DNA from: Carya illinoinensis
Taxonomy: Eukaryota; Streptophyta; Magnoliopsida; Fagales; Juglandaceae
NCBI RefSeq assembly: GCF_018687715.1
Contig: NC_056758.1
Coordinates: 36,303,467-36,367,466 of the forward strand
Length of the DNA stretch: 64,000 bases
Direction of reading: 5' to 3'
Numbering within the stretch: the stretch's first letter is position 1; the number at the start of each line of letters is the position of its first letter. This document shows positions 51,180 through 63,202 of the stretch, one piece after another. The notes under the pieces are model-generated. The model ran no database searches. It saw only the letters and a list, made by a program, of their open reading frames with translations, and was not told the DNA's origin. The position numbers and the translations under genes were made by a program.

Positions 51180-54100
51180 ATGGCAATGGCGGCGGCAATG
51201 GCTCTTCGCAGAGTCTCCTTCTCCATTAAACACCCTATTCGACCGTTCGTCAATCACATGGTGCTTTTCTCGATATTTTCCTTGTGCCCTGCGAGATCTT
51301 CTATCTCCTTTTTCTTTTGCCCCCCATTTTCTCAGCGTTCAGTTTTTTGCTACTGATTGATTTTTCGTTTTTCCCCTTTTTTCTGCTCCTTTCGATCGCA
51401 GTCCTCTTTGCCCAATGAGGCAGTACAGGAAAAGGAAAAGGGTCGTGCTACTGTAAGCCAATTCTTTCTCACTGCGCCTCGTATACTACTAAACGCATTT
51501 GCTCTCGTTTTGAGATCTCTGGTTTTGAAAAAGGGTTTATTTCCTGGGCTTTAGTGGGATCTGATTCGGGTTGTCTTGTATTGTAAGGAAATTCATGCTA
51601 AGAAATTTTGGTTGTAGTGGATCAAGCAATTGAATGATCCGTTGGAGGCCATCGATCCGGAAATTGCTGACATCATCGAGCTCGAGAAAGCTCGGCAATG
51701 GAAGGTGCCATACATAAATCGTTCCAAAATTGACTTTGTTTCTTCCAGTTCATTTTCATCTTATCATTTTACTAGACTTTAAATCTTTAGAATGGATGGA
51801 ATAGAATCGTTGTTATGGACATTTCAATCCGAACTTATGAGTTTCTATAAAACTGAAAATGGAAGCTTTGGTTTCTGTTAATTTGGGTATCCGGGTGCGT
51901 CGTACGTATTAAATCATTTTTTATGTATAGGGGCTTGAACTCATACCTTCGGAGAATTTCACATCGTTGTCAGTGATGCAAGCTGTTGGATCTGTAATGA
52001 CTAACAAATACAGCGAAGGGTATCCTGGAGCTAGATACTACGGAGGAAACGAGTATGTTTATATATGTAAATTAGCTTTTATTCCCGCTGTTTACGTGAA
52101 CGTAAATAGAGAATATATGTGTTTCTGTGTTTAGTTGGTTATTGGTTTTTAGTGAATAAAACAAAACCCGTTCAATCTGATGCAATGAGTACATTTGTTT
52201 AAAAAGTAATGCTACAATCAGTTGTGAAGCAAATGTCGTGAAGTAATTTTGAAAAAGAGTGGGGTCCACTATTAAAAAATTAATTTTCTTCTCATGTGGA
52301 TTCCGCATTTATTCACTTTTTTCCAAATGATTGCTCGGTGCTTGCACACTCACAACTGCAAGTATCATTTCTCTTATTTAAATTAATGAGATAGTTATGG
52401 AAATAGTCTTGTTTTGGAAATGAAGAGAAAAAATAAAATAACGGCTTCTTTATATAGTATGAAACTTATCTTTGTTTGACATTTATTGGCTGGCTTATCC
52501 TTTTTAAGTTTTGTTCATGTCCAAGGGGCAGATCGCAGACATTTGGAAAATGGTGCCACTTTGCCTAATGTGGTGCACATGGACCGAGAGGAATAGTCGC
52601 TGTTTCGAGGATAAGGAGCGATCTCCGGAAGGCCTTAGGGCTTTCTTTTACCACACTTTAGTTTTATGGGCATCCTCTATTGTACTGAATGGCACTTCTT
52701 TTTCTGAACTTTACGCTGCTCTTTGCAGCTCTTAGCCTGTAGCAAGGCTCTTTGTATACCCCCTGTGTACTTGGGCCTTGCCCTCTTCTTTTCTAATATA
52801 TTTCTTCTTACTTATCAAAAAAAAAAAGTTTTGTTCATGTCCATTTTTTACTCCAGTTTATTTTTCTGGATCTAGACATTTATTTATTCTCTGAATATTT
52901 ATCCATTCAGGTATATTGACATGGCTGAGTCCTTGTGTCAAAAGCGTGCACTAGAAGCTTTTCATCTGGATCCTGCAAAATGGGGAGGTATTGAACTAAA
53001 CATTTTATTTGTACCCAATGCTAGGCAAACATTAATAATTTAATTTAATTTAATCACGCCATCTATTTTGTCTCAGTTCAATCTCCATGCTCTCTCAAGT
53101 GTTTGCCTAAATTTGCGTTTCACAGATTAGGACAAATCATTCCAGAGAGCTTTACTGACACAATGATCCGGTTTACTGACATAAGACAGCCCTTCAATTT
53201 GGAGTTTAGTTGTCTCCTATGCTCTGTATAGGTGGTCCAAAAGGCTCTAGATTTCTGGTTTTGTTGGTTTGAAAGCTTAGTTAAGCTAATATTTTGGTTT
53301 CCTTCTCGTGACTGAAGTTGTTTGACCAGTTTAAAATTATCCTAAACGCCTTTCAATGTTCCTAAACCTTTTAGTCTTTCCATGATTTTGTGTAGTAATA
53401 TAAATCTTAGTATTTGTATGGCAGTTAATGAGCATATGTTTTGTCAGGAACTTGTTGTTGCTTTAATTGAATTGTGATTATTTATTTATTTGTTTTATCA
53501 TTCATCTTTTCATTTTTGCCATATAAAGAGAACTGTATGATGAATACTTGCTCTAGAACCTAGCCTAAAGTACTGTATGCTTTATTTCCTGCAGTCAATG
53601 TGCAATCACTATCCGGATCCCCTTCTAACTTTCAAGTTTATACTGCATTGTTGAAACCTCATGAGAGAATCATGGCTCTTGATCTACCTCATGGTGGGCA
53701 TCTTTCCCATGGATATCAGGTGCCTGTACCTTCTGTTGAAATTTGCCTAATGAATTAGGTTGTAATTCTTCACTCTTGGTGATTGAGGAATGTGTACCTG
53801 TTTCTAGTTTCAGTTACAACGGATGCATACCTTGTTAACGAGGTTTAATTTTAAAGGCAATGATACTTATGATACAAAAGTCCTCATTAGTTGTCTATTG
53901 TGCAGACTGACACAAAGAAGATATCTGCTGTGTCTATATTCTTTGAGACAATGCCGTACAGATTGAATGAGAGCACTGGTTATATTGACTATGACCAGGT
54001 ACCTTATCATATATATATATATATATATATATTCATAAGAATAGAAATTGTCATACTAATCATTACAAAAATGTACACTCTGGAATGCTTGTATCATGCT

Positions 54101-57100
54101 TATCCATATTATTTTTCCAGAAATGATCGTACTGGTAATAATTTTTTTTTTTGGTCAGTTATAGCATGTATCTGTAAGATGAGTGTTGCTTAGCTTCATG
54201 CTCAGAAATAGAATATATGGAGAGGGTTATCTGTTGTACATCTTGTGGATAATATTGGCAAATGCCCTATATAATGGGAATTGTAACTTAATTACGTAAT
54301 TTTGTTCGTTGCATCCTTATAGTGTGGCTTGTTTGAAAATAGATCTCATCCCAAAATTCTCATTTCATCCCATCTCATTCCCAAACATAATTCAAATACA
54401 AAATTTTCAAACTAATCATTACAATTTTCCCAAACTTTCAAACAAAAAATAAAAAACAATTCAACTTTTTCGAATCCTCAAACAAAAATAATGTTCTAAA
54501 ACTATATTCTAACAATATTTTAACTTTATAACATTTTTTATTTAACTTTTTCTCTCTCATTTTCCCAAAACCCAAAAAATACTCAACTCAAACTATCTTA
54601 CTACTATTCATAAAATTTGCATCTTATCTCACTCCCCAAACCAGCCCTTAAAGTTGACTTGGGATAGTTGTTGCAAGAGAAATTCTAAATGGAAGCTTTA
54701 CAACACACACCTCCACCTAACTAACATATGATTTGTCATTGAGTTTTGCTACACATAAGCCCACACACCACACATCGTGCATTTTTTATATTTTTAAAAA
54801 TTTTTTGAGTTTATTCTTCTTAAACTAATTAAATTCTTCTACTCATTATCTATATACCAAACATTTGGTAAAAGAAAAAAATAAATAAAAAAAGTGTGGT
54901 GCATGGTGTGTGGGCTTATGTTTAGAATTTTTCTTTGTGATTTTTGTCTTTCTATCTTAATGCTTAAATATGTGTGTTAGTGTTTGTTTAAATAGAAGGG
55001 CAAAAATGACAAATACATATTGGTTAGGTGGAGCTTTGTGGTGTAAGGCTTCCTTGTAGAATAAATACTTACAAAAAATGTTGCTTTTTGGCAATACCCT
55101 CGGTTCTATGAAGTTCCACATATTATCAATTTCAGCACGTATAAAAAAGTTAATCTTCTTTCAAAATCAGAATGTAAACCTTTTGCGTTTCCCGAAGCTA
55201 AAGAATTTCATGTGTGATTTAGCACTCACTGAAACTTTTTTAGTTTTTAAGAGCTTAAGTGCCAAAATGTTATGGCTTTCCAATGATCTCTGTGGTGAAG
55301 CATTCATCATTGCATCGTCTATTTCTCTATATGAGGGGAATGTATCTGATTTATCAGCATCAAGCAAATGTACAGTTTAAATAAGTACTGAAAACTTGTA
55401 TCCCCATTATTGCTCATGAGGTAGGTTTCATCTTCTGAATTTTTCAAAGGGCTAATTTTGGTTTATATATTTTCTTTTCTTTTAGATTGCTCTTGGAAAC
55501 TTCTTTTCCATCTTTTTAATCTTTTGTTAATGAAGGGTTGAGTTATGTGAATGAAAATATCTGCAGTTGGAGAAAAGTGCAGCACTTTTTAGACCAAAAC
55601 TAATAGTTGCTGGTGCGAGTGCTTATGCACGCCTTTACGATTATGGACGCATCCGCAAGGTAAATGTTTTGTTTGACCTTCGCAATTGCAATGATAATGA
55701 TCATGGATTAGTGGTCTAAATGCACTCAATCTTAGATCATATTTTTTCCCTGCTGGTTTTGACAGGTATGCGATAAGCAGAAGGCAGTTCTGCTAGCTGA
55801 TATTGCACATATCAGTGGATTGGTTGCAGCCGGTGTCATTCCATCTCCTTTTGACTACGCAGATGTTGTGACAACAACAACACACAAGTCCCTTCGTGGC
55901 CCACGTGGGGCTATGATATTCTTTAGGAAGGGGGTGAAAGAGATTAACAAACAAGGGCAAGAAGTAAGTACCATTTTTTTTTTTAATTTATTGTGAGAAG
56001 AAAAGAAATGGGGAAATGAAAAAGTCTCTTGTATTCCGGTTACAATTGATTCATGCATTTACTGCTTTGGTTTTGCTACTTGTGTGAGGTCTCTTTTAGT
56101 GGCTTGTCGTTTCTTTTGGTACCCAAGGCTAGAATGAACTATTCAAATGTTTAGTTTAATCTCAACAGGTATTGTATGATTATGAAGACAAAATCAATCA
56201 AGCTGTCTTTCCTGGACTTCAAGGTGGTCCACACAATCATACCATAGCTGGTTTAGCAGTTGCATTGAAGCAGGTTGTTTCTATTTGAGTTTATCCAAAA
56301 TGTGATTGTTTTTAATTGAATACTAGTTAGTGATTTTTATTTTATGAATTGTAGCCAAAGCTCATGTATTTATCCTTGGACTGTTTTCTCATTATAGGCC
56401 ACAACTGCAGAGTTCAAGGCTTATCAAGAGCAAGTTCTTAGTAATTGCTCACAATTTTCACAGGTATAAAGAATGGGTACTTATTATAACATCTAGCAAG
56501 TTATTTACAGTTCTTTGTTCTTCTTTTGGGCAGGATGGACTCTTAGGATTGTACACACTCACCCCCTCTTGTGGTTTCCATCATGAAGTAGCATAGTTGT
56601 ATTTTATTGTGTCGTCTGTCTCATTATTTTACTCTAACAGCCTACTACTATACTTTCTCTGAGATGCAGAGTTTGTTAGAGAAGGGCTATGAACTTGTCT
56701 CTGGTGGAACTGACAACCATTTAGTGTTGGTGAATTTGAGAAACAAGGTAGAGGAAGTTTTCCTTCCTTTAGTCACTGTTTTATCCAATTATTTATTTCC
56801 CTTGCAGGAATTTAATGGGAATATGGCCAGGTGTGTTTGCATGTTGGATAAATGCTTTAAGAACAACTTTCCCATAATTTATTGAAGAGAACTTTTTATG
56901 GAACAACAGACAATCGGGTATTGAAAGGAAAAAAATGACCAAAGAAGTATATAGTTGGATATAATGAAATAATCCGATTACTTTAGAAATTCATTCAGGA
57001 AAATCATTAACTTCAATGTGTGGTGGATGGATGATATTTGTGTTAGCTGGGCTACAAACAGCTATATACGAAAGGAAGCCGCTAACTTTTTCTTTCTTGA

Positions 57101-57699
57101 AATTCGATTTGATAGGGCATTGATGGGTCAAGAGTAGAAAAGGTATTGGAATCAGTTCATATTGCAGCCAATAAAAATACTGTTCCTGGGGACGTTTCTG
57201 CCATGGTTCCTGGCGGCATTCGCATGGGTACAGCCTCCCTCCTTTGATCATCTTATACCAGCCTGATTATTGGATACGTACTTTATATTGATGCAGACCT
57301 ATTCACTGATGCATCAGGAACCCCAGCTCTCACATCTAGAGGGTTTATTGAGGAGGACTTTGCAAAAGTAGCTGACTTCTTTCATGCAGCCGTGAAGTTG
57401 GCCTTGAAAATCAAGGCTGATTCCAAAGGTTTACTTTTTGAATTATCTGTAGTTATCCATTGTTATTTTTGTAATGTTATGTTGTCGAGTGAGAAATTTT
57501 TGCTGCCAACACTTGTATGCTCATGTGTGTATCTGATACCATTATTCCAGGAACAAGGTTGAAGGATTTTGTGACGACCATGCAATCAGATGTGCACATT
57601 CAATCTGAGATTGCAAAGCTCCGGCTTGAGGTTGAGGAGTATGCTAAGAAATTTCCAACTGTTGGTTTTGAGAAAGAAACAATGAGATACAAGGACTGA
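51180..57699 (+). CDS. Mitochondrial serine hydroxymethyltransferase (SHM1/SHM2 type)
   Basis: Fifteen exons: 51180-51260, 51402-51452, 51618-51704, 51931-52052, 52911-52987, 53595-53719, 53906-53998, 55567-55659, 55766-55963, 56169-56273, 56398-56463, 56670-56747, 57116-57227, 57318-57428, 57551-57699; all GT-AG and in frame, 515 aa (Arabidopsis SHM1: 517). It interconverts serine and glycine with tetrahydrofolate; in leaf mitochondria it works with glycine decarboxylase in photorespiration. The start [15 protein letters not shown] is a typical mitochondrial presequence (Ala/Arg/Ser, no acids). PLP-binding Lys284 lies in [28 protein letters not shown] and [15 protein letters not shown] are intact. 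Intron 4 carries a MITE and an L1 insertion, intron 7 three MITE-like units; none affects an exon. Confidence 0.96.
52208..52370. mobile_element. MITE in SHMT intron 4
   Basis: Left AATGCTACAATCAGTTGTGA against the reverse of the right end, AATGATACTTGCAGTTGTGA: imperfect terminal inverted repeats. The internal GAAAAAGAGTGGGGTCCAC is shared with the truncated element at 12797-12950. Confidence 0.65.
52506..52843 (+). mobile_element. 5'-truncated L1-type LINE in SHMT intron 4, with target duplication
   Basis: The insertion 52524-52825 is bracketed by an identical 18-bp duplication (AAGTTTTGTTCATGTCCA at 52506-52523 and 52826-52843) and ends in poly(A) after CTTACTTATC. The + frame reads [20 protein letters not shown] then [13 protein letters not shown], the C-terminal region of plant L1 reverse-transcriptase ORFs, followed by a stop. 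The perfect duplication suggests a fairly young insertion. Confidence 0.92.
54326..54652. mobile_element. MITE in SHMT intron 7
   Basis: Left GGCTTGTTTGAAAATAGATC then TCATCCC against the reverse of the right end, GGGCTGGTTTGGGGAGTGAG then AT. The core is AT-rich with TTCAAAC phrases. The ends recall the GTTTGG-starting MITEs at 5950 and 27225. Confidence 0.6.
54680..55068. mobile_element. Outer MITE with inverted repeats of about 60 bp, SHMT intron 7
   Basis: The left arm (ATTCTAAATGGAAGCTTTAC, ACCTCCACCTAACTAACATA, TTTGTCATT) matches the reverse complement of 55007-55068 (ATTCTACAAGGAAGCCTTAC, GCTCCACCTAACCAATATGT, TTTGTCATT). A second MITE lies inside it. Confidence 0.7.
54743..54935. mobile_element. 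Inner MITE nested in the outer MITE
   Basis: The left end TTGCTACACATAAGCCCACA then CACCACAC matches the reverse of the right end (TTCTAAACATAAGCCCACAC then ACCATGCACCACAC). A related copy is at 41431-41620. Confidence 0.75.
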
Positions 57700-58728
57700 A
57701 AAAGGTAGTTTCTTGTGCAAGGTCTGTCATATTTTGCTTGCTCTTTGAGCCAAGTGCTGATGTTGTCATTTCTTTATTGGACGAAAGCCATGGAAAACTT
57801 CAATGTTGGAGCATAGTTTTAGATGTGGAGCTGTATTTTGTATATGCATGGTTGTCCTTGGTGTCTGGAAGTGCTTGAAGAAACAGCTAAAACTGGAACT
57901 TGCGAAATTAGGATGGTTGTAGAAATGGCATGACAGACATGAATTTGAGTTCTGCTTACAAGGAGTACAATGTTAGTTCTCGAGTAGAAACATTAGTGGC
58001 AAAAGTTGAAACACCGGGGAATATACTTTTCATTAATGTTGTAAGCATAAGGTTACAATCTTGATCATTCACGCTTTCAATTTATTTCTGCAGATGAACT
58101 CGGTGCTAGACAGGCCATCAGTGTCTACATCAAAATATCCTCAATATTTAGTGAAGAGAGAAAAGCATTGGAGCGTGTTGAGCTTTCATCTATATATAAT
58201 TTAGAAAATGAACTTTCATGCAAATGTAGATTAAAATTCTATCAACTGGTGCTTTGCAAATAATAAACATTGATTCTTGAAATTATGTTTACATGGAATT
58301 ATCAGTATTGCGAATTCGCACATTCTACTTTTAAGCCGAAAGAAAGTAATTGATGCAGAAGTATTTTACAAAATTGTTAGCAACTCTTCAATAAAATATT
58401 ATTTTTTAAATTAAAAAATCCATCAAATCAAATAAATTTAAAAAATATTCATATTTTATTTAAAAATTGTGTAAAAGTTATAAAATAGTTTATCATCTCT
58501 AAACTCTCGCCTATGTTTCAACTCCAACGGGTTGGTCTATATCTTTTTCTTGTGGGTCGGAATTAGGGGTGAAAATTGGTCTCGGTGTGGTTTTGGTCCA
58601 AAACTAAAATTGTATTGATAAGTAAATTATGTGTTTATCTCGATCGAAACTGGCTGGTGAAGGGGAAGAAAAATGTCAATGTCGGTCTAGGTTTTCTTCC
58701 AATCCATTCGTCTGCATCAAAGATGTTG

Positions 58729-58751
58729 AGAGAGAGAGAGAGAGAGAGAGA
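58729..58751. repeat. (GA)n microsatellite
   Basis: About 11 GA units inside the hAT-like unit; a second, longer run of about 18 units is at 58929-58966. Confidence 0.85.
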
Positions 58752-58926
58752 TTCACTCGAACGCAAACAAAGTTACAAACAAATTCAAACGCTCGAATGT
58801 AATCATCACAAATTCACGAAGTTACAAATACAAACACAGTCACAAAGAGGAACGCATAGATGAACAAATAGAGATTCGCAAACTCAAATGTAATCCTCAC
58901 AAACTCATGATCGCAGACTTGCAACC

Positions 58927-58928
<2 letters not shown>

Positions 58929-58966
<38 letters not shown>
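58929..58966. repeat. (GA)n microsatellite
   Basis: Uninterrupted GA run followed by a purine-rich strand to about 59022. Confidence 0.9.
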
Positions 58967-58969
<3 letters not shown>

Positions 58970-59937
58970 TGAGAAAGTGAGAGAGAAATGAGATCGGGAG
59001 GGAGAAGAAGAGGGAGGGGAGCGGTTTATTCGAATCCTGATTCTAAAATTGTTTCATCTTTAATTTTTTTTATTTAATAAAATGGCGTTGTTTTACTTAA
59101 AATATATATTATATCAGTCGGTTCGGGTTCAAATTAGGACTAAACCGGCTTACGTCGATTTCTTCAAATTTCTACTACCTCTCGATTGGTTCTCCATCAA
59201 TTCCAGCCAATTATCTTGATTTCTGTACACCCCTAATCAAAATAGAGCCTCGGTCGGTATGCATCAAGAAAGTCTAGCCCATGCTCCAATTCGAACGGAA
59301 TGACATTTTAAACCATAGTATTTATAGATGGGGAATAGAAATAAAAAAAAATAAAAAATAAATAAATAAAAAGAGTACGAGAATTACAAAAGCATGTCTT
59401 ATATATTTCTTTTTTCTAAGCGGCATGTCTTATATAACCTCTTCATTTCACCGTCTAACAAATCTTTCTTCTTCTTCTTTCTTCTTCTTTTTTGTTTGTC
59501 GGTGTTAAAAAAAAAAAGAAAAAAAGAAAAAAGGAATATATAGGGCGAAAAGAAAGGAGAAAAAATACATTCTTCACCCCTCAACTAATAAACATTATAT
59601 ACTACACAACCCAAAATTACTAGCGCTAACACATTCATCTTCGATATATTAAAATAGATAAATAACTCAATTCTTGGCTACCTGATTTTAAAAAGGTGTA
59701 AAAGTGCTGTTTGAACAGTCAAATGAAATGAAATAATTTTAAATAAAATAAAATGCTGGGAGCCCGTTGGGAGCAACTACTGGTTTTTTTTATTATTATT
59801 TAATGATTAAATAAGTATTTTTTAATAATATTGTGATTTTAAAAAAATATATTTAAAAGTGTTAAAAAATACATGTAAAAAGAAAAACACAAAATTAACT
59901 AGCGGGAGCTACCAGCAGTGATTGAAGAGCATCAATC

Positions 59938-60118
59938 TTAAATAAAAATTAAAAGTTAAATAAAATATTATTAAAATATTATTTTTTAATATTATTATTA
60001 TTTTAAAATTTAAAAAAAATTAAATTATTTATTATAATTCGTATAAAAATTTAAAAAAATTATAATAATAATATTAATAAGATGAGATGAGTCAATATTT
60101 TACTGTACAAAGGCCGTA
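59938..60118. mobile_element. AT-rich MITE, recurrent family
   Basis: TAAATAAAATATTATTAAAA, TTTAATATTATTATTATTTT, TATAAAAATTTAAAAAAATT and AGATGAGATGAGTCAATATT in this order, closely matching 42875-43035. Confidence 0.55.
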
Positions 60119-60442
60119 TACAACTTTCTGATTGTTTCAGATACTAATTAAAAGCTTCTTAAATGTATTTTCCATTGCTAAGAAAGTAGTATAATAAAAG
60201 GCAGCATATTTAAACACCAAGAGCGTTTAATATTATTATTATTAATTTTTTTAGGGGAGGTACCATTTCCACTTTTCCAGGATTCCAGCAAGCGGGTGGT
60301 GGCTAGGTGCCAGCCAAGTTAAAAAGGCGATCCTTCTCTTCCCTCCACAATTTTATCTGGACAGATGGATAGGAGAGGATAAGTAGACTCCCCTGTAGTA
60401 ATCTCCTTTGTGTTCTGCTACATGCTATCCCAGAAATCCTTC

Positions 60443-63202
60443 ATGGCTTCTTTGCCTTCAATTGCTGTAACTTGCACTCCCAAGCTCGACCCAGACTTCA
60501 GGAAGCATCCCGCCAGTTATTCTGTCCCCGAAAAGGTACTTCTACTTCTTCATTGAATACGTCATGAAATTCTGAATTGATCCAACTAACTTTTGGAAGT
60601 GACAAACAAAAGAATATATGGATTTTTCGCTTTGGGGATCCTTATCTATGTTGGCTATAAATGATTTGTTATCAGAATCCTCGTAAGACTTTTTTTTTTT
60701 TTCGAAGTATTACGTTTATATACAGACTTATCGGTGTTTTTAATTCCAATTTTTTTTAGTGTTTGATAATATATACAAAATATTAAAGCTATTAAATGAT
60801 TATCAGTTTAGGAGTCAGAAAGCAAGTACTTGCTTTTACTAGCTGAATTACTTGATAAACGTTGACTGCTGCATGATGCCAAAATATAGGCTTGCTGTAT
60901 ATTAGCTGAAAACTTGAGTTTCAACATTTGCATTCGCTTATATCATCCTAGTATAATACGTATTATCAATCATGAGAGTGATCCTAAAGCTGCATATTGT
61001 ATTCAGAGTCCAAGCATCTCATATCAAAAAAATCAGTCGCACACCCATTTGGATGGGAATTCAGAACTTAGGTCTCTGGACTTCCGAGAAGCGCTTTTAT
61101 TGATAAAAGAGGGGACGGAGATTGAATCGTCTTATTACATTCCCCTCTTGCAAGAATGCATTGAAAAAAATTCGGTATCAAAAGCACAAATTGTTCATGA
61201 TCACATCATGAAGACAGGTACGCATGAAGATTTGTTCATCATGACCTTCCTGATTAATGTTTATGCAAAATGCGGAACCATGGACTATGCTCGTAAGGTC
61301 TTTGACAATTTGCCTAGAAGAAATGTCGTTTCATGGACAACCCTGATGACGGGATATGTTCACAATTCACAGCCAGAGCTTGCCATCCAGGTTTTCCAAG
61401 AAATGTTGGAGGCTGGGGCTTATCCTACAAATTATACTCTCGGAACTGCTTTAAATGCTTGTTCTTCCTTGCACTCAGTTAGGTTGGGGAAGCAATTTCA
61501 TGCTTATATTATCAAGTACCAGATTGACTTTGACACAAGTGTCGGCAATGCCCTGTGTAGCTTTTACTCCAAATTTTGCAATTTGGGATCTGCTATTAAA
61601 GCCTTTCAGAGGATTAGTGAAAAGAATGTGATCTCATGGACTGCAGTTATATCTGCCTGTGGTGATAATGGTGAAGCTGCGAGGGGTTTAAAGTTTTTCA
61701 CGGAAATGCTAAGTAAGGATGTCAAACCCAATGAGTTTACCTTGACTAGCATCTTGAGCTTGTGTTGTACAACGCTGTGTTTGGGTCTAGGAGCTCAAAT
61801 TCACTCATTAAGCAGTAAACTTGGCTATGAATCATATCTACCCATTAAAAATTCTATCATGTATTTGTACCTTAAATGTGGATGGGTTAGAGAGGCTCAG
61901 AAGTTGTTTGATGGAATGGAAACTGTTAGTTTGGTTACATGGAATGCAATGATTGCAGGCCATGCCCAGGTGATGGATTTTGTAGAGGATGATATTTCAG
62001 CATATGAAAGTGGATGTGAGGCACTTAACATTTTCCTTAAATTGAACCAGTCGAGATTGAAACCTGATCTATTCACCTTCTCGAGTATCTTAACTGTATG
62101 TAGCAGAATGGTGGCCCTAGAACAGGGGGAACAAATCCATGCTCAGACCATTAAAACTGGGTTTTTGACAGATGTGGTAGTAGGCACTGCACTAATAAAT
62201 ATGTATAGTAAATGTGGAAGCATCGAAAAAGCGAGCAAAGCGTTTGTGGAGATGGATACAAGGACTATGATATCATGGACTTCTATGATTACAGGTTTTT
62301 CTCAGCAAGGCTGGTCTCAGCAAGCACTTCAGCTCTTCGAGGATATGAGATTAGCTGGAGTTAGGCCAAACCAGATTACTTTTGTGGGTGTCTTATCAGC
62401 CTGTAGCCAGGCTGGAATGGTCAATGAAGCACTCAGTTACTTCGAGATGATGCAAAAGGAATATAAGATTAAGCCTGTAATGGACCATTTTGCTTGCCTG
62501 ATTGATATGTTTGTGAGGTTGGGTCGGTTAAAAGAAGCTTTCGATTTTATCGGAAAAATGGATTTTGAGCCCACCGAGTTTATTTGGTCGCTCTTAATTG
62601 CCGGGTGTCGAAGTCATGGGAACTTAGAATTGGGGTTTTATGCTGCTGAACAACTGCTCAAGCTCAAACCAAAAGATGCTGAAACTTATGTCTTGTTGTT
62701 AAATATGTATATCTCTGCAGGCAGATGGAAGGATACTTCTAGGGTGAGAAAAATGATGAAAGAGGAGAAACTTGGGAAATTGCAGGATTGGAGCTGGATT
62801 AACATCAAGGAGAAGGTATATTCATTTAAACCGAATGACAAGTCACATTTTCACAGTGCAGATCTTTACACATCACTGGAGAATTTGCTTCAACAAGCAA
62901 GTAGTCTTGGATACGAGTCCCTAGAAACTATGGAGCTAACTGATGAGGATGAGGAGGAAAATACATCCTCTTCTACAGCTTATCACAGTGAAAAGTTGGC
63001 CGTTGCATTTGGGCTGTTGAACACGCCAAATGCTACGCCAATACGGGTAATCAAGAGTGTCTTTATGTGCAGGGACTGCCATAATTTTACTAAGTACATT
63101 TCATTACTGACTGATAGGGAAATCATCATTCGAGATAGCAAGCGGCTTCACAAATTTGTTAACGGACGTTGTTCATGTGGAGACTTCAGTGGTCTTCCTT
63201 GA
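60443..63202 (+). CDS. DYW-class pentatricopeptide repeat (PPR) protein
   Basis: Exon 1 is 60443-60535 (31 codons, MASLPSIAVTCTPKLD...). Exon 2 begins after either of two in-phase acceptors: TATAG (starts 60890, 801 aa) or TTGTATTCAG (starts 61007, 762 aa); the second has the better acceptor context. Exon 2 holds many PLS-type PPR motifs (such as NVYAKCGTMDYARKVFDNLP, NVVSWTTLMTGYVHN, GTALINMYSKCGSIEKASKA) and ends with E, E+ and DYW regions. The DYW zinc/deaminase signature is present: YHSEKLAVAFG with CRDCHNF, then GRCSCGDF. The final three residues are not Asp-Tyr-Trp; the protein ends GDFSGLP. Such proteins usually edit C to U at specific sites in organelle RNAs. Mitochondrial or plastid targeting is uncertain, and the target site is unknown. 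Confidence 0.9.

Larger units (their letters stand above)
58563..59238. mobile_element. Degraded hAT-like non-autonomous element
   Basis: It starts TTAGGGGTGAAAATTGGT and ends GTACACCCCTAAT, short inverted ends (TAGGGGTG/CACCCCTA) typical of plant hAT-type MITEs; GGTT/AACC phrases flank the inside. No clear 8-bp target duplication. It contains two GA microsatellites. Confidence 0.4.
57700..60442. other. SHMT 3' UTR and intergenic region to the PPR gene
   Basis: The first few hundred bases are SHMT 3' UTR. Beyond are an old transposon-like unit (58563-59238), two (GA)n runs, a TTC-rich tract (59461-59490) and an AT-rich MITE (59938-60118). Another MITE-like unit is possible at about 59756-59930 (GGGAGCAACTACTGG against the reverse of CTAGCGGGAGCTACCAGCAG). 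No gene recognised. Confidence 0.5.
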
